Positions 50,240 through 61,774 are shown, numbered from the stretch's first letter. The stretch: 64,000 nt of DNA from Silvania hatchlandensis (GCF_025564065.1 NZ_JAMGZK010000049.1:161991-225990), one strand, 5' to 3'. Notes: generated by a model from the letters alone, not told the origin. Translations and numbers: made by a program.

Positions 50240-52240
50240 GTGAAACATAACGCCATACAACCTGCCAACCTCGAATTCAACGCTGAGGGTACACCTGTTT
50301 CCCGAGATTTTGATGATGTCTACTTCTCTAATGATAATGGACTGGAAGAAACACGTTATGTTTTCCTCGATGGGAACCAGTTAAATTCCCGTTTTCCTGT
50401 CCATCCCCGCAGCCTGTTTGTGGTGGCGGAGAGCGGTTTTGGTACCGGTTTGAACTTTCTCACGCTCTGGCAGGCCTTCGACCGTTTCCGTCGCGAACAC
50501 CCCGAGGCTACGCTGCAAAGATTACATTTCATCAGTTTTGAAAAATTTCCGCTGTCCGCTGACGATCTGCGTCTGGCGCACCAGCACTGGCCGGAACTGA
50601 CCCCGTGGGCCGCGCAGCTGCAGAAACAGTGGCCGCTGCCGCTGGCGGGCTGTCATCGCCTACTGCTGGATGACGGGCGCGTCACCCTCGATTTATGGCT
50701 CGGCGATATTAATGACCTGACCGACCAGCTGGATGATTCCCTCAATCAGCAGGTCGACGCCTGGTTCCTTGACGGCTTTGCGCCTTCAAAAAACCCGGAT
50801 ATGTGGAGCCCCAATCTGTTTGCCGCGATGGCCCGACTGGCAAGGCCTGGCGCTACGCTCGCCACCTTTACCTGCGCCGGTTTTGTACGCCGTGGTTTGC
50901 AGGAAGCCGGTTTCACGGTGCAAAAAACGAAAGGCTTTGGCCGCAAACGCGAAATGCTGGTCGGAGTGATGGAACAGGATCTGCCCTCCCCTGTCCGCAC
51001 CCCGTGGTTTGCCCGCCCCGCCAGCGAGGTGCGTGAAACGGCGGTCATCGGTGGCGGGATCGCCAGCGCCCTGCTGTCGCTGGCGCTGCTGCGTCGCGGC
51101 TGGCAGGTCACGCTTTACTGTGCCGACGACGCACCTGCGACGGGTGCTTCCGGCAATCGTCAGGGCGCACTCTATCCGCTGCTGAGCGCCCAGGATGCTG
51201 CCCTGAGCCAGTTTTTCCCGACGGCGTTTACCTTTGCCCGTCGCCTTTACGATGCCCTGCCGGTGGCGTTTGACCATGAGTGGTGCGGCGTCACCCAGCT
51301 TGGCTGGGATGAGAAGAGTCAGCACAAAATCAATCAGATGCTGTTGATGGGCTTGCCCGCGCAGATCGCCGCAGAGGCGAATGCCCGGCAGGTCGCAGAC
51401 AGCATTGGGGTCGACACCGGCTGCGGCGGGATCCAGTATCCGCTCGGCGGCTGGCTGTGCCCGGCGGAGCTGACCGCTGCGGTCATCGCCCTGGCGCAGT
51501 CGCACGGATTAACGGTGCACTATGGCCGCCAGGTGGAGTCGCTGGATCATTGCGAGGCGCAGTGGACGCTGCAATTCAAAGAGGGCCCGCAGACACAGCA
51601 CGCCAGCGTGGTTCTGGCGAACGGACATCGCATTAGCCAGTTTACCCAGACTGCGCACCTGCCAGTCTACCCGGTGGGGGGACAGGTAAGCCATATTCCG
51701 GCTGCCCCGCAGCTGAGTCAGCTTCGTCAGGTGCTCTGTTATGACGGCTACCTGACCCCGCAAAATCCGACCAACGGCCATCACTGCATCGGCGCGAGCT
51801 ACCATCGCGGGCAGACACAGGCGCAGTACAGCGAAGAAGATCAGCAGCAAAATCGCCAGCGCCTGCTCAACTGCCTGCCGCAGGCGGCCTGGGCCACAGA
51901 AGTGGACGTCAGCGCGGGTGAGGCCCGGAACGGCATTCGCTGCGCCACCCGCGATCATCTGCCGATGACCGGCGCGGTGCCGGATTACGACGCAACGCTT
52001 GCGGCTTATCAGGATCTGGTCAACAACCGGGAGCAGGCGGTAAACGCTCCGGTGTATCCGAATCTGTTTATGCTCGGTGGACTGGGCTCGCGCGGGCTGT
52101 GCTCGGCACCCTTAACCGCCGAAATCCTTGCTGCGCAAATGAGTCACGAGCCGATCCCGTTGGATAGCAATACGCTGGCCGGGCTGAATCCGAATCGGTT
52201 ATGGGTGAGGAAGTTGTTGAAGGGGAAAATGGTCAAATAG
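50240..52240 (+). CDS. mnmC: Bifunctional tRNA mnm5s2U34 methyltransferase / FAD oxidoreductase MnmC
   Basis: A 666-residue two-domain enzyme that completes mnm5s2U at the tRNA wobble position. The N-terminal methyltransferase (about 1-245) has the SAM motif [11 protein letters not shown] at 64-74 and the [12 protein letters not shown] active-site motif near 178. The C-terminal FAD oxidase (about 265-660) has [18 protein letters not shown] at its start and [20 protein letters not shown] 50240 gives the start seen in E. coli ([12 protein letters not shown]); an ATG at 50180 would add 20 unsupported residues. It is divergent from fabB. Confidence 0.95.
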   Translation: MKHNAIQPANLEFNAEGTPVSRDFDDVYFSNDNGLEETRYVFLDGNQLNSRFPVHPRSLFVVAESGFGTGLNFLTLWQAFDRFRREHPEATLQRLHFISFEKFPLSADDLRLAHQHWPELTPWAAQLQKQWPLPLAGCHRLLLDDGRVTLDLWLGDINDLTDQLDDSLNQQVDAWFLDGFAPSKNPDMWSPNLFAAMARLARPGATLATFTCAGFVRRGLQEAGFTVQKTKGFGRKREMLVGVMEQDLPSPVRTPWFARPASEVRETAVIGGGIASALLSLALLRRGWQVTLYCADDAPATGASGNRQGALYPLLSAQDAALSQFFPTAFTFARRLYDALPVAFDHEWCGVTQLGWDEKSQHKINQMLLMGLPAQIAAEANARQVADSIGVDTGCGGIQYPLGGWLCPAELTAAVIALAQSHGLTVHYGRQVESLDHCEAQWTLQFKEGPQTQHASVVLANGHRISQFTQTAHLPVYPVGGQVSHIPAAPQLSQLRQVLCYDGYLTPQNPTNGHHCIGASYHRGQTQAQYSEEDQQQNRQRLLNCLPQAAWATEVDVSAGEARNGIRCATRDHLPMTGAVPDYDATLAAYQDLVNNREQAVNAPVYPNLFMLGGLGSRGLCSAPLTAEILAAQMSHEPIPLDSNTLAGLNPNRLWVRKLLKGKMVK

Positions 52241-52250
52241 GAGATTGTCG

Positions 52251-52276
52251 GCCCGGTAAGCGCAGCGCTACCGGGC
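52251..52276. repeat. REP-like palindrome after mnmC
   Basis: GCCCGGTAAGCGCAGCGCTACCGGGC: outer arms GCCCGGTA/TACCGGGC with an internal GCGC bulge, as in enterobacterial REP/BIME units. It lies between the convergent genes mnmC and yfcL and may stabilise the 3' ends. Confidence 0.8.
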
Positions 52277-52285
52277 GATAACAGG

Positions 52286-52564
52286 TTACTTCAGCTTAGC
52301 CTGCTGGAACAGCGTATCCCACATGCCCAGCACTAACGTCTGGTCGCGGGGAGAGAGTTCACCGGCGAGGATTGCTTTTTCCAGGCTGCGGGTCACTTCC
52401 ACATGCACCGCTTCAGGCGAGTGGTCGTCACCGGCTTCAAGCTCGGCAACGGCCAGCGTCAGGTGACCACGCAGATAACCGCTGGCAAACAGTTCATCGT
52501 CACTGGCGTGTTCCACCATGTCGTCAATTAATGCCAGAATGCGTGATTCAAATTCTGCGATCAT
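52286..52564 (-). CDS. yfcL: YfcL family protein
   Basis: A 92-residue acidic, helical protein, same length as E. coli YfcL (ELESRIL-like start [16 protein letters not shown]). Its function is unknown. No catalytic motif is visible. It overlaps nothing and lies nine bases after epmC on the same strand, at the end of a minus-strand run aroC-mepA-yfcA-epmC-yfcL. Confidence 0.92.
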   Translation of the reverse strand: MIAEFESRILALIDDMVEHASDDELFASGYLRGHLTLAVAELEAGDDHSPEAVHVEVTRSLEKAILAGELSPRDQTLVLGMWDTLFQQAKLK

Positions 52565-52573
52565 CTTCTTTCC

Positions 52574-53122
52574 TCAGTTAAGATCTTCCGGCCACGGGAA
52601 GTGTTCCGCCGTGATGTCCGGCGTGTGGTAATACTGTTGTAACGCACGCATAAAGCGCGCCGGGCGTTCCGGGATGCCCTTCTCGAGATACTCCATCACC
52701 TGGGCATGGACGCGGCGCTGAAACAGGATACGGTCCGGCTCGCAGTCCCCTTCCAGATTGTCGCAGCTGACATTAAACGGATAACCCGCCGCCACGCAAA
52801 ACAGCCAGTCAAAGGCCTGCGGCTTGACTTCGACATCTTCAAACTGCCCCTGGGTTGCCGCATCGCGACCATCCGGGCAGTACCAGTAGCCAAAGTCCAC
52901 CAGCTCGCGACGCGCTTTCCCGGCAATACACCAGTGGGAAATTTCGTGAAGGGCGCTGGCGTAGTAGCCGTGCGCAAAGACAATCCGGTGATACGGTGTA
53001 TCGGCATCTGCAGGAAGATAGATCGGTTCGTCGTCGCCTTTAATCAGACGGGTATTAAAATCGTCGGCGAAGCAGCCGTCAAAAACCGCAATCAGCTGCT
53101 CGTATTTATGCGTACTGTTCAT
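52574..53122 (-). CDS. epmC: Elongation factor P hydroxylase EpmC
   Basis: A 182-residue metalloenzyme that hydroxylates the beta-lysyl-lysine of elongation factor P. The metal-binding region HEISHWCIAGKARRELVDFG lies near residues 59-78. The RIVFAHGYYASALHEISH context and DWLFCVAAGYPFNVSC follow the family. The length equals E. coli EpmC (YfcM). Its start overlaps the yfcA stop by one base (TAATG). Confidence 0.94.
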   Translation of the reverse strand: MNSTHKYEQLIAVFDGCFADDFNTRLIKGDDEPIYLPADADTPYHRIVFAHGYYASALHEISHWCIAGKARRELVDFGYWYCPDGRDAATQGQFEDVEVKPQAFDWLFCVAAGYPFNVSCDNLEGDCEPDRILFQRRVHAQVMEYLEKGIPERPARFMRALQQYYHTPDITAEHFPWPEDLN

Positions 53123-53931
53123 TAGTTCATCCCCAACCAGTGGAGGATCTCCTGTCCGTGGCTGTCATAAAGAAGTTTGGCACTCATCACCGCCGAGACA
53201 ATCACAATCATCGGACGGATAAGCTGCTGCCCTTTGCTTAACACCAGACGCGAGCCGATCCGCGCGCCCATAAACTGTCCAGCCATCATCACGAAGCCGG
53301 TGGCCCAAATCACCTTGCCGCCGATGATAAACAGCAGCAGACCGCCCAGGTTTGAGGTGGCATTAAGCACCTTCGCGTGAGCGGTAGATTTGGCAAGATT
53401 AAAACCGGCCAGCGTAACAAACGCCAGCGCGTAAAACGACCCGGCGCCGGGGCCGAAAAAACCGTCATAGAAGCCGACGCAGCCGCCCGCGATCAGGGCG
53501 AAGGGTAACCCGTGCAGGCGGCGCTGCCGATCATCTTCGCCAAGCTTTGGCATCAGCAAAAAGTAGAGGCCAATACAGATAATGAGGATCGGCAAAACCT
53601 GGCGCAGGATGTCGGACTGCACGTGCTGCACCAGCAGCGCGCCGCTGGTCGAGCCGATAAAGGTCATCAGTATATTGAGCTTCTGATCGGCGAGGCTCAC
53701 CACTTTGCGCCGCACAAAATAGATCGAAGCCGATAACGACCCGCCGCAGGCCTGTAGCTTATTGGTCGCCAAGGCCTGTGCAGGGGTCATGCCAACCGCC
53801 AGCAGTGCCGGAACGGTTAACAACCCGCCGCCGCCGGCTAAGGCATCAATAAAACCGGCCAGCATCGCGATCAAAAACAGTCCCGCCAACAGCAGCGGTG
53901 ACACCATAAACAATTCAGTAAATTGGTCCAT
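53122..53931 (-). CDS. yfcA: TSUP-family (sulfite/organosulfonate exporter type) membrane protein YfcA
   Basis: A 269-residue inner-membrane protein with about eight hydrophobic helices in two related halves. The TSUP (DUF81) signature GLFLIAMLAGFIDALAGGGG is at 17-36, and the repeat GGCVGFYDGFFGPGAGSF near 148-165. The substrate is unknown. It overlaps mepA by one base upstream and epmC by one base downstream, forming one transcript. Confidence 0.94.
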   Translation of the reverse strand: MDQFTELFMVSPLLLAGLFLIAMLAGFIDALAGGGGLLTVPALLAVGMTPAQALATNKLQACGGSLSASIYFVRRKVVSLADQKLNILMTFIGSTSGALLVQHVQSDILRQVLPILIICIGLYFLLMPKLGEDDRQRRLHGLPFALIAGGCVGFYDGFFGPGAGSFYALAFVTLAGFNLAKSTAHAKVLNATSNLGGLLLFIIGGKVIWATGFVMMAGQFMGARIGSRLVLSKGQQLIRPMIVIVSAVMSAKLLYDSHGQEILHWLGMN

Positions 53932-54755
53932 TACAGGGCGTGCTCATCCAGTAGCGCCTGGCAAGAAGGTGGCAGCGGAGGCGGTGTCTTCTTCTCAGGC
54001 TTGGTCGATCCAGGTTTTGCGGGTTCAAACCAGCTTTGCAGCTCCGCGCCGCAGCCATCACCCGGCGGCGGTAACGGTTGGTCTTCGCACTCCATGCTGT
54101 TAGCCGGGCAGCGCAGACGTACATGCATATGCGCGCGATGCTGGAACCATGGGCGCACTTTACGCAGCCAGTCGCGATCGGTTCCGGCATCCAGGCACAG
54201 CTGTTGCTTGATGGCCGGGTTGACGAAGATCCGCGTTACGTCGTTGTCTTCTGCCGCCAGCTTAATCATGCTGGAGACGTCCCGAGACCACAGCGACGGC
54301 ACCACACGCTTGCCATCACTGGCAACCAGGTCGAGCGCCTGCGGCTTCAGCAGCTGCGACGATGACCAGCGGGTTTTTGGCAATTGCAGGAAAATATCCA
54401 CATCCAGCCCGGTCTGATGGCTGGCATGGCCGCCATTAAAGCGCCCACCTGCCGGCATTCCCATATCGCCAATCAGCATGGTGCCCAGCCCCAGGTTTTG
54501 CACCTGATTGCCCAGACGCTGAATAAACAGCACCAGATCCGGGTGACCAAAGTAGCGGCGCTGATCGGTGCGCATGATCTGGTAGGTGGTGGACTGCTGT
54601 GGCAGTGCCTGCGCGCCAACGATACAGCCATTCGAGAAGGCGCCAATCGACTGGGCGCTGCCCGTGACCGGGTGGGTGATTTTCTGCCAGGGCGTTGCCG
54701 CCACTGCGACCCCGCTGGCGAGTAGCGCCAGCAGAGCAATTGCGGTTTTTTTCAT
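53931..54755 (-). CDS. mepA: Penicillin-insensitive murein DD-endopeptidase MepA
   Basis: A 274-residue periplasmic endopeptidase that cuts D-Ala-mDAP cross-links. It has a signal peptide ([20 protein letters not shown], cleavage after A20) and a LAS-type zinc site: H110 and H113 ([15 protein letters not shown]), D120 and the C-terminal HRAHMHVRL near 206-214. Cysteines at about 44, 187, 216, 223 and 235 suggest disulfides. ATG 54755 matches E. coli and lies two bases after aroC; a much longer open frame would run into aroC and is not credible. Confidence 0.96.
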   Translation of the reverse strand: MKKTAIALLALLASGVAVAATPWQKITHPVTGSAQSIGAFSNGCIVGAQALPQQSTTYQIMRTDQRRYFGHPDLVLFIQRLGNQVQNLGLGTMLIGDMGMPAGGRFNGGHASHQTGLDVDIFLQLPKTRWSSSQLLKPQALDLVASDGKRVVPSLWSRDVSSMIKLAAEDNDVTRIFVNPAIKQQLCLDAGTDRDWLRKVRPWFQHRAHMHVRLRCPANSMECEDQPLPPPGDGCGAELQSWFEPAKPGSTKPEKKTPPPLPPSCQALLDEHAL

Positions 54756-54757
54756 GG

Positions 54758-55843
54758 TTACCAGCGTGGTAGAGGGCTCGTCACATCTGCATTCTGCGCG
54801 CGCTGGCGCAGGAAGTGATCCATCAGCACGATCGCCAGCATCGCTTCGGCGATCGGCACGGCGCGGATCCCGACGCACGGATCGTGACGCCCTTTGGTGA
54901 TCATCTCAACTTCTTTGCCATCGCGATTAATTGTGTGCCCCGGCACGGTAATGCTGGAGGTCGGTTTCAGCGCAATGTTGGCCACAATCTGCTGGCCGCT
55001 GCTGATCCCACCGAGAACACCGCCCGCGTGATTGCTCTGGAAGCCCTGTTTGGTGATTTCGTCGCGGTTCTGGCTGCCGCGTAGCGCCACAACGCCGAAA
55101 CCGTCGCCAATCTCAACGCCTTTCACCGCGTTAATGCTCATCATCGCATGTGCAATATCGGCATCCAGACGATCAAAGACTGGCTCGCCCCAGCCCGGCG
55201 GTACGCCGTCGGCCACCACCGTCACTTTGGCGCCAATGGAGTCGCCCTCTTTCTTCAGGCCGCGCATCAGTTCGTCCAGCGCCTCCAGCTTTGAGGCATC
55301 CGCACAGAAGAACGGGTTCTGTTCGACCTGATCCCAGTCTTCGATCGCCAGCGGGATATCGCCCATCTGGGTCAGACAGCCGCGAATCACGATGCCAAAT
55401 TTTTGCGCCAGATATTTTTTGGCGATGGCACCTGCGGCGACGCGCATGGCGGTTTCACGGGCGGAAGAACGTCCGCCGCCGCGATAGTCGCGAAAACCGT
55501 ATTTTTGTTCGTAGGTGTAATCGGCGTGTCCCGGACGGAACACATCTTTGATGGCACCGTAATCCTGGGAGCGCTGATCGGTGTTCTCAATCAGCAGACC
55601 AATGCTGGTGCCGGTGGTGCGGCCTTCGAAGACGCCTGACAGGATTTTGACCTGATCCGGCTCGCGACGCTGAGTGGTGTAGCGCGACGTGCCCGGACGA
55701 CGACGGTCGAGATCGTGCTGTAAATCGGCCTCGGTCAGTTCAATGCCCGGCGGCACGCCATCAACGATGCAGCCCAGCGCCAGCCCGTGCGACTCACCAA
55801 ACGTCGTTACACGGAATAATTGTCCAATACTGTTTCCTGCCAT
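54758..55843 (-). CDS. aroC: Chorismate synthase
   Basis: A 361-residue FMN-dependent enzyme, the last step of the shikimate pathway (EPSP to chorismate). The N-terminus is [20 protein letters not shown], with the catalytic histidine of signature 1. Signature 2 ([20 protein letters not shown]) lies near 122-142, and signature 3 ([17 protein letters not shown]) near 320-336. ATG 55843 is the family start; the open frame continues 30 codons further upstream into the prmB hairpin without support. It is tightly followed by mepA. Confidence 0.97.
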   Translation of the reverse strand: MAGNSIGQLFRVTTFGESHGLALGCIVDGVPPGIELTEADLQHDLDRRRPGTSRYTTQRREPDQVKILSGVFEGRTTGTSIGLLIENTDQRSQDYGAIKDVFRPGHADYTYEQKYGFRDYRGGGRSSARETAMRVAAGAIAKKYLAQKFGIVIRGCLTQMGDIPLAIEDWDQVEQNPFFCADASKLEALDELMRGLKKEGDSIGAKVTVVADGVPPGWGEPVFDRLDADIAHAMMSINAVKGVEIGDGFGVVALRGSQNRDEITKQGFQSNHAGGVLGGISSGQQIVANIALKPTSSITVPGHTINRDGKEVEMITKGRHDPCVGIRAVPIAEAMLAIVLMDHFLRQRAQNADVTSPLPRW

Positions 55844-55882
55844 CACGGCTCCGTTTTCGTTGTTCTGTGTTTGAGCAATGTG

Positions 55883-55902
55883 AAACGGGCCGAAGCCCGT
55901 TT
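55883..55902 (-). terminator. Hairpin between prmB and aroC
   Basis: AAACGGGC and GCCCGTTT form an 8-bp stem with a four-base loop that reads TTCG on the minus strand. It follows the prmB stop by two bases. There is no long T-run, so it may attenuate rather than block read-through into aroC. Confidence 0.6.
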
Positions 55903-55904
55903 GA

Positions 55905-56837
55905 TTAATCTTTGTAAATGCTGAAGTGTTCACGCGCGTCGATAAGCTGCGCCTTGGTCAGCATGAAGACGCCGTCGCCCCCGTTGTCGAACTCGAGCCA
56001 GGTGAACGGAACATCCGGATATTGCTCCATCAGATGTACCATGCTGTTACCGACTTCACAAATCAGAATGCCGTTGTCGGTCAGATAATCCGGGGCGCAG
56101 GCCAGGATACGGCGGGTCAGCTTCAGGCCGTCGGATCCGGACGCCAGACCCAGTTCAGGTTCATGGCGATATTCGTTCGGCAGGTCGGACATATCTTCGG
56201 CGTCAACGTACGGCGGGTTGGTGACGATCAGTTCGTACTGCACTTTTGGCAGCTCGCGGAACAAATCCGAGCGGATCGGCGTCACCTGATGGATCAGGCC
56301 GTGCTCTTCAATGTTGTGCTCAGTCACCGCCAGCGCGTCGGTGGAGATGTCCACCGCGTCCACTTCCGCTTCCGGGAAGGCGTACGCGCAGGCAATCGCG
56401 ATGCAGCCGCTGCCGGTACACATATCCAGAATATGCTGCGGCTGATGGTCAATCAGGCCCGCGAAGTGGTTGTTGATAAGCTCCCCAATGGGTGAACGCG
56501 GCACCAGCACGCGTTCATCCACAAAGAATTCATGACCACAGAACCAGGCTTTGTTGGTGAGGTATGCGACCGGGATGCGTTCGTTAACGCGACGGATCAC
56601 ACGCTCAACGATGCGGTGTTTTTCGCTTGAGGTCAGGCGCGCAGCGCGCATGTCTTCCGGAATATCCAGCGGCAGATAGAGTGACGGCAGCACCAGCTGT
56701 ACCGCCTCATCCCATGGGTTATCGGTGCCGTGACCGTACCAGATATTGGCCGCGCTGAAACGGCTCACCGCCCAACGCAACATGTCCTGAATGGTTTGCA
56801 GTTCATTTACCGCTTCATCGACAAAAATTTTATCCAC
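55905..56837 (-). CDS. prmB: 50S ribosomal protein L3 N(5)-glutamine methyltransferase PrmB
   Basis: A 310-residue class I SAM methyltransferase of the PrmB/HemK family that methylates a glutamine of ribosomal protein L3. SAM motif [15 protein letters not shown] is at 138-151, and the catalytic NPPY is at 207-210 ([13 protein letters not shown]). The N-terminal helical domain binds the substrate. Length and sequence match E. coli PrmB (YfcB). It is divergent from smrB across 157 bases. Confidence 0.96.
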   Translation of the reverse strand: MDKIFVDEAVNELQTIQDMLRWAVSRFSAANIWYGHGTDNPWDEAVQLVLPSLYLPLDIPEDMRAARLTSSEKHRIVERVIRRVNERIPVAYLTNKAWFCGHEFFVDERVLVPRSPIGELINNHFAGLIDHQPQHILDMCTGSGCIAIACAYAFPEAEVDAVDISTDALAVTEHNIEEHGLIHQVTPIRSDLFRELPKVQYELIVTNPPYVDAEDMSDLPNEYRHEPELGLASGSDGLKLTRRILACAPDYLTDNGILICEVGNSMVHLMEQYPDVPFTWLEFDNGGDGVFMLTKAQLIDAREHFSIYKD

Positions 56838-56994
56838 TATTTTCTCCAGGGCATGCTCGCTAAATTTTCGGCGGCTAGTTTGCCACGAAGACGGCGATAA
56901 ATCAGCACTGTCGCTTACTGCCCGCAGTTAAAAAATGCGTTTTGCCGTACGACGAGTCAGGTACACTGTCGGAAAATTGAGATGAGACAGGCCC

Positions 56995-57546
56995 ATGAAA
57001 AAGAAAACATCGCTGAGCGAGGAGGATCAAACGCTGTTTCGTCAGCTCATGACCGGAACGCGCAAAATCGCCCAGGACACCATTGTGCATCGTCCGTTAC
57101 GCAAAAAAGTGAGTGAAGTGCCGGCCAAACGGCTGATGCAGGAGCAGGCCGATGCCAGCCACTATTTTTCAGATGAGTTTCAGCCGCTGCTGAATACCGA
57201 AGGGGCGATGAAATATGTGCGCGCGGACGTCAGCCATTTCGAGCTGAAAAAGCTGCGTCGCGGGGATTATTCGCCGGAGCTGTTTCTCGATCTGCACGGT
57301 CTGACGCAGCTGCAGGCAAAACAGGAGCTGGGCGCGCTGATTGCCGCCTGCCGTCGGGAACATCTGTTCTGCACCTGCGTGATGCACGGCCACGGAAAGC
57401 ACATTCTCAAGCAGCAAACGCCGCTGTGGTTGGCTCAACATCCACACGTGATGGCTTTTCATCAGGCACCCAAAGAGTACGGCGGAGATGCCGCCTTGCT
57501 GGTGCTGATTGAAGTAGAAGAGTGGCAGCCGCCTGAGCTGCCCTGA
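56995..57546 (+). CDS. smrB: Ribosome rescue endonuclease SmrB
   Basis: A 183-residue Smr-domain protein. In E. coli SmrB binds collided ribosomes and cuts the mRNA at the leading edge, feeding tmRNA rescue. The N-terminal hooks are basic and flexible (1-80). The Smr domain (about 92-175) has [16 protein letters not shown] (DLHGL at 99-103) and the catalytic/RNA-binding HGHGKHIL at 131-138, both intact. The length equals E. coli SmrB (YfcN). Confidence 0.95.
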   Translation: MKKKTSLSEEDQTLFRQLMTGTRKIAQDTIVHRPLRKKVSEVPAKRLMQEQADASHYFSDEFQPLLNTEGAMKYVRADVSHFELKKLRRGDYSPELFLDLHGLTQLQAKQELGALIAACRREHLFCTCVMHGHGKHILKQQTPLWLAQHPHVMAFHQAPKEYGGDAALLVLIEVEEWQPPELP

Positions 57547-57552
57547 CAGGCT

Positions 57553-57576
57553 GGCGGGTGGCTTACGCTACCCGCC
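57553..57576. repeat. REP-like hairpin between smrB and sixA
   Basis: GGCGGGTGGC, TTAC, GCTACCCGCC: arms paired except for a G/T bulge pair, typical of a REP unit. It lies in the 45-base gap between the convergent genes smrB and sixA. In E. coli K-12 a large fimbrial cluster lies at this place. Confidence 0.75.
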
Positions 57577-57591
57577 ATGTCGTGCGTCACG

Positions 57592-58077
57592 TCAGATGGC
57601 TTTCGCCATCTTTAGATTGCAGGGGCTCATCTGCCAGTTAAATACACCCTTGCCGGTTTCGTCGAGGGTGACGTTGGCAATGGCGGAGGTGCTGAACATT
57701 GGCGGCGTTTCACCCGGGCAGAGTTCAGACACCAGGTAGCCGACCAGCGGCAAGTGAGAGATCACCAGCGCAGAGGCGACACCTTCACTGCTCAGCGCCT
57801 GAAGATACGCGCTGACAAGCCCAACATCGCCGCAAGGGGTGAGCTCGGGCAGGATATCGGCACCGACAGGCAGGTTCATACACTCCCCTACCACATCCAG
57901 CGTCTGTTCAGCGCGTAAAAACGGGCTGACGAGGACACGCTCAATATCCACTTTTTGCCCTTTCAACCAGGTTGCCATTTGACGAGATTCGTCGCAGCCA
58001 CAAGGCGTAAGAGGACGTACAGAGTCACTGGCAGCATCGAGTGCCGCGTCACCGTGACGCATGATAAAAACTTGCAT
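57592..58077 (-). CDS. sixA: Phosphohistidine phosphatase SixA
   Basis: A 161-residue histidine-phosphatase-fold protein. The catalytic RHG is at 7-9 (H8), the second active-site histidine is in VISHLPLVGYL near 108 and the arginine in VSPFLRAEQT near 55. In E. coli it dephosphorylates phosphohistidine on the nitrogen-PTS protein NPr and, by earlier reports, ArcB. ATG 58077 is the family start; an open frame upstream to 58176 has no support. Confidence 0.95.
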   Translation of the reverse strand: MQVFIMRHGDAALDAASDSVRPLTPCGCDESRQMATWLKGQKVDIERVLVSPFLRAEQTLDVVGECMNLPVGADILPELTPCGDVGLVSAYLQALSSEGVASALVISHLPLVGYLVSELCPGETPPMFSTSAIANVTLDETGKGVFNWQMSPCNLKMAKAI

Positions 58078-58286
58078 ATTGCACCGCTTTTGTTGACCAG
58101 GATCACCAGCGTTACTACCTGCGTGAACCAAAAACGAGGTAGAAAACCTGATGGCCGGGCATTGTGCCTGATCCATCCGTTGAATGAAACGCTGTTTTTT
58201 ACCTCAACGGCGTAAGTATAGTCAATGTCCGTTTATAAATTAGACAGCAACCACCCATTCAACGGCGGATTTACTCTTATTTGACC

Positions 58287-60434
58287 TTAATTTACGAGGT
58301 CAGGTTCCTTTGCTGGCCAAAATCGCAGCCCCTGATCCGCCATTTGCAATAAAGGTTCACACGGCGTAAAGCGCGGACCATATTGCACAGCCAGTCGCTG
58401 CAAGATCGCAACAACTTCACCCGCGCCCAGACTATCCATATAGCGGAACGGGCCACCCAGGAAAGGTGGAAAACCAATGCCAAAGACGGCGCCAATGTCG
58501 CCATCGCGGGCATTTTTAATTACACGTTCATCAAAGCAGCGTGCTGCTTCATTAAGCATCATCATCACGCAGCGTTCGGCACACTGTGCTGCCGTGAGTT
58601 TGCCCTCACTGACGGGCTTAATAAGCCCATAGATCGCCGGGTCAACCTGCTTCTTGCTTTTACGCCCTTTTGGATCGTAAAGATAGAAACCGCGTCCATT
58701 TTTTCTGCCTTTGCGATCGTCATTCAAAATCGCTGCAACGATGTTTGCAGGGGCGCTAAAGCGTTCACCGTAAGCGCTTTCCAGCACAGGTATAATTTTA
58801 GTGCCGGTGTCAATTCCCACCTCATCCAAAAGTTGGATTGGGCCAACCGGGAAACCAAACTTCACCAGCGCATTATCAATGTGATCGACTTTCTCGCCTT
58901 CGGTCAGCAGGCGCATGGCTTCATTAATATAGGGTGCCAGGATGCGGTTAACGTAGAACCCGGCTTTGTCTGCCACCACTACCGGCGTTTTACCCTGCAG
59001 CTTGGCCAGTTTAACGATGGTGGCCACGGTTTGCGGGCTGGTGCCCGCGTGCGGAATCACCTCCACCAGCGGCATTTTTTCTACCGGGCTGAAGAAATGC
59101 AGCCCAATCACCTGCTCAGGTCGCGCGGCCTGGGCCGCAATATCACCGATCGGCAGTGAAGAGGTGTTAGAGGCAAAAATGGTGTGCGGCGCGCAGTGCA
59201 TCTCGACCTCGGCCACCATCTGCTGCTTGAGGGCCAAATCTTCAAATACCGCCTCAATCACCACATCGCGATGACGGAATCCACTGTAGTCTGTTGTGCC
59301 TGAAATCAGCGCCAGCTCCCGGTCGCGGTCGCTGGTTTTAATATGGCGGCGCTTGACCTTCTTATCAAGCAGCTGCCAGCTGTACTGCAGCGCATGGTTG
59401 ATGCCTTTCGGGTTGATATCTTTGATGCGCACCGGCAATTTGCCTTTGCTGGCGGTCACGAAAGCGATCCCGCCGCCCATCAATCCGCCGCCCAGCACCC
59501 CAAGCGTCTGAAGAGGGGCCGGTTCGGCGTCGCTGCCGGGATCTTTCTTCACGTCGGTACTGGCAAAGAAGATGCTGCGCAGCGCCTGCGACTGAGGCGT
59601 CATCGCCAGCTCGCCAAAGGCTTTGGCTTCTGCTGCGTAACCGCTGCTGCTGCCCTGCGCCAGCCCGGTTTGCACCACCTCGAGAATACGGGTTGTCGCC
59701 GGGTAGTTACCCAGCGTTTTTTGTTCGGTTTTTTTGCCGACCAGCGGGAACAGCAGCGCGCGCCCCAACGGGCCTGCCAGCACCCGCTCGCGCACCGGTA
59801 AGCGACGGCGGGTCGTTTTGTCCTGCTGGGCCATTTTAACCGCCGCCTGCAGCAAAATGGCCTGCGGCACCACCTCATCCACCAGCCCGACCTTCAGAGC
59901 CTGACGCGGACGCAGCTGTTTGCCGGTCAGGATCATATCCAGCGCGGTGCTGACACCGACCAGACGCGGCAGACGTTGCGTGCCACCGGAACCCGGGAGT
60001 AATCCCAGCTGAACTTCCGGCAGGCCCAGCACCGTTTTGCCATCATCGGTACAGATTCGCCCGTGGCAGGCCAGCGCCAGTTCCAGGCCGCCGCCCAGAC
60101 AGGCACCATGAATCGCCGCAATCACCGGGACAGGCAGCGCATGGATTTCCGCCATGATCTGCTGGCCTTGACGAGCCAGATCTTCGGCCTCCTGCGCGCT
60201 GGTGGCGCGAGCAATCATATTGATATCCGCCCCGGCAATGAAGTTGTCCGGTTTGGCGGAGATAAACACCAGCCCGCGAATATCTTTATTCTCGCGAACC
60301 TGCTTGAGGATCGCCCGCACCTGCGCGCCAAATTCGGCTTTCAGGGTATTCATTTTTTCGCCCGGCGCGTCGATGGTGACCACCGCCACGTTGTCCAGCC
60401 GCACATGCAGGGTAAACGCCGTTGTCATCTCCAT
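58287..60434 (-). CDS. fadJ: Fatty acid oxidation complex subunit alpha FadJ
   Basis: A 715-residue multifunctional enzyme. The enoyl-CoA hydratase/isomerase domain is at about 1-190 ([18 protein letters not shown], then [15 protein letters not shown] with the catalytic glutamates). A linker is followed by 3-hydroxyacyl-CoA dehydrogenase at about 310-715 (Rossmann [16 protein letters not shown], catalytic [15 protein letters not shown]). With FadI it forms the anaerobic/alternative beta-oxidation complex. Its ATG follows the fadI stop by overlap of one base. E. coli FadJ has 714 residues. Confidence 0.97.
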   Translation of the reverse strand: MEMTTAFTLHVRLDNVAVVTIDAPGEKMNTLKAEFGAQVRAILKQVRENKDIRGLVFISAKPDNFIAGADINMIARATSAQEAEDLARQGQQIMAEIHALPVPVIAAIHGACLGGGLELALACHGRICTDDGKTVLGLPEVQLGLLPGSGGTQRLPRLVGVSTALDMILTGKQLRPRQALKVGLVDEVVPQAILLQAAVKMAQQDKTTRRRLPVRERVLAGPLGRALLFPLVGKKTEQKTLGNYPATTRILEVVQTGLAQGSSSGYAAEAKAFGELAMTPQSQALRSIFFASTDVKKDPGSDAEPAPLQTLGVLGGGLMGGGIAFVTASKGKLPVRIKDINPKGINHALQYSWQLLDKKVKRRHIKTSDRDRELALISGTTDYSGFRHRDVVIEAVFEDLALKQQMVAEVEMHCAPHTIFASNTSSLPIGDIAAQAARPEQVIGLHFFSPVEKMPLVEVIPHAGTSPQTVATIVKLAKLQGKTPVVVADKAGFYVNRILAPYINEAMRLLTEGEKVDHIDNALVKFGFPVGPIQLLDEVGIDTGTKIIPVLESAYGERFSAPANIVAAILNDDRKGRKNGRGFYLYDPKGRKSKKQVDPAIYGLIKPVSEGKLTAAQCAERCVMMMLNEAARCFDERVIKNARDGDIGAVFGIGFPPFLGGPFRYMDSLGAGEVVAILQRLAVQYGPRFTPCEPLLQMADQGLRFWPAKEPDLVN

Positions 60435-61744
60435 TATTCTGCCTCCAGAACCATTGCGGCACCCAGGCCACCCGCCGCGCAGGCGGTGACGAGGCCAAAG
60501 CCGCCGCCACGACGGCGCAGCTCATGCAGTGTCTGGGTGATCATCCGCGCCCCGGTCGCGGCAAACGGATGTCCGTAAGCAATGGAGCCCCCCAGCACGT
60601 TAAATTTACTGTCATCCACTTCACCCGTGGCGTGGGCGCGGCCCAGCACATCGCGGGCAAAGCGCTCGCTGGCCAACAGCTGCAGGTTTGCCAGGGTCTG
60701 CGCGGCAAAGGCTTCGTGCATGTCGATAAGCGTCAGATCGCCCAGCGTCAGCCCGGCGCGATCCAGCGCCAGCGGCGTGGACCAGGCGGGCCCAAGTAGC
60801 ATGTCCTGCCAGACGTCTATCGCGGTAAAAGCGTAGCTGCGCAGATAGCCGAGCGGCGTCAGGCCTAATTCTTTGGCGCGGGATTCGGTCATCATGATCA
60901 CCGCTGCCGCGCCGTCGGTGAGCGGCGTACTGTTTGCGGCGGTCACCGTGCCGTGCTTGCGGTCAAATGCCGGGCGCAGTTTGGCGTAATCCGCCAGCGT
61001 CGAGGTGCCGCGGATATTGTTGTCTTCACTTAAGGGTTCGCGGTATGGCGGGGTATAAGCCGTCATCACCTCACCCGCCAGCTTGCCTTCGGCCCAGGCC
61101 TGGGCCGCGCGCTGGTGAGAGCGGTGCGCCAGCGCATCCTGCTGTTCGCGGGTGATGCCGTAGGTTTTCGCCATCTGTTCGGCGGTATCGCCCATCCGTA
61201 AGCCGGTGGAGTATTCCGCTACGGCCGGTGGCACCGGGAGTAAATCGCGCAAGCGCAGGCGTGAAAAGAGCGACAGGCGCTGCCCGGTGGTGCGAGCTTT
61301 GTTGACGTCGACCAGCACGCGGGCGAGCTTTTTACTGACGCCTATCGGCAATACGGAAGAGGAGTCGGCGCCCCCGGCAATCCCGGCGCGAATGGTGCCG
61401 GCGATCAGGCTTTCGGCGACGTTCGCCACCGCCTGGAAACTGGTGGCGCAGGCGCGGCTGACGCTGTAGGCATCAGTGTGGACGTTCATGCCGGTGCCAA
61501 GCACGATTTCACGGGCAATGTTTGGTGCTTCCGGCATCTGCACCACCTGGCCAAAGACCAGCTGTTCAATCACCTCGGGAGGTATTTCGCTGCGAGCCAG
61601 CATCTCCCCCACGACCATTTTGCCCAGATCGACGGCCGGTATGCCATGAAAGGCCGTTGCCTGGCGGGCAAATGGCGTGCGTAATCCACTGACAATGGCA
61701 ATGCGATCGCCCTGACGGGTGATTAGCTGTAATGCCTGACTCAT
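60434..61744 (-). CDS. fadI: 3-ketoacyl-CoA thiolase FadI
   Basis: A 436-residue thiolase. The acyl-accepting cysteine is C99 (SRACATSFQ), and the C-terminal motifs are [17 protein letters not shown] (histidine) and [15 protein letters not shown] (second cysteine). It releases acetyl-CoA in the FadIJ beta-oxidation complex. The length equals E. coli FadI (YfcY). It is first in the fadIJ operon, with a FadR-like site just upstream. Confidence 0.97.
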   Translation of the reverse strand: MSQALQLITRQGDRIAIVSGLRTPFARQATAFHGIPAVDLGKMVVGEMLARSEIPPEVIEQLVFGQVVQMPEAPNIAREIVLGTGMNVHTDAYSVSRACATSFQAVANVAESLIAGTIRAGIAGGADSSSVLPIGVSKKLARVLVDVNKARTTGQRLSLFSRLRLRDLLPVPPAVAEYSTGLRMGDTAEQMAKTYGITREQQDALAHRSHQRAAQAWAEGKLAGEVMTAYTPPYREPLSEDNNIRGTSTLADYAKLRPAFDRKHGTVTAANSTPLTDGAAAVIMMTESRAKELGLTPLGYLRSYAFTAIDVWQDMLLGPAWSTPLALDRAGLTLGDLTLIDMHEAFAAQTLANLQLLASERFARDVLGRAHATGEVDDSKFNVLGGSIAYGHPFAATGARMITQTLHELRRRGGGFGLVTACAAGGLGAAMVLEAE

Positions 61745-61774
61745 AACGCTCCCCTGTGTCTAACAAATGCGCAA

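Noticed and set aside
54756..54878. A 41-codon N-terminal extension of mepA into aroC
   Set aside because: The extension is Arg-rich, out of the family, and would hide the clear signal peptide that starts at 54755.
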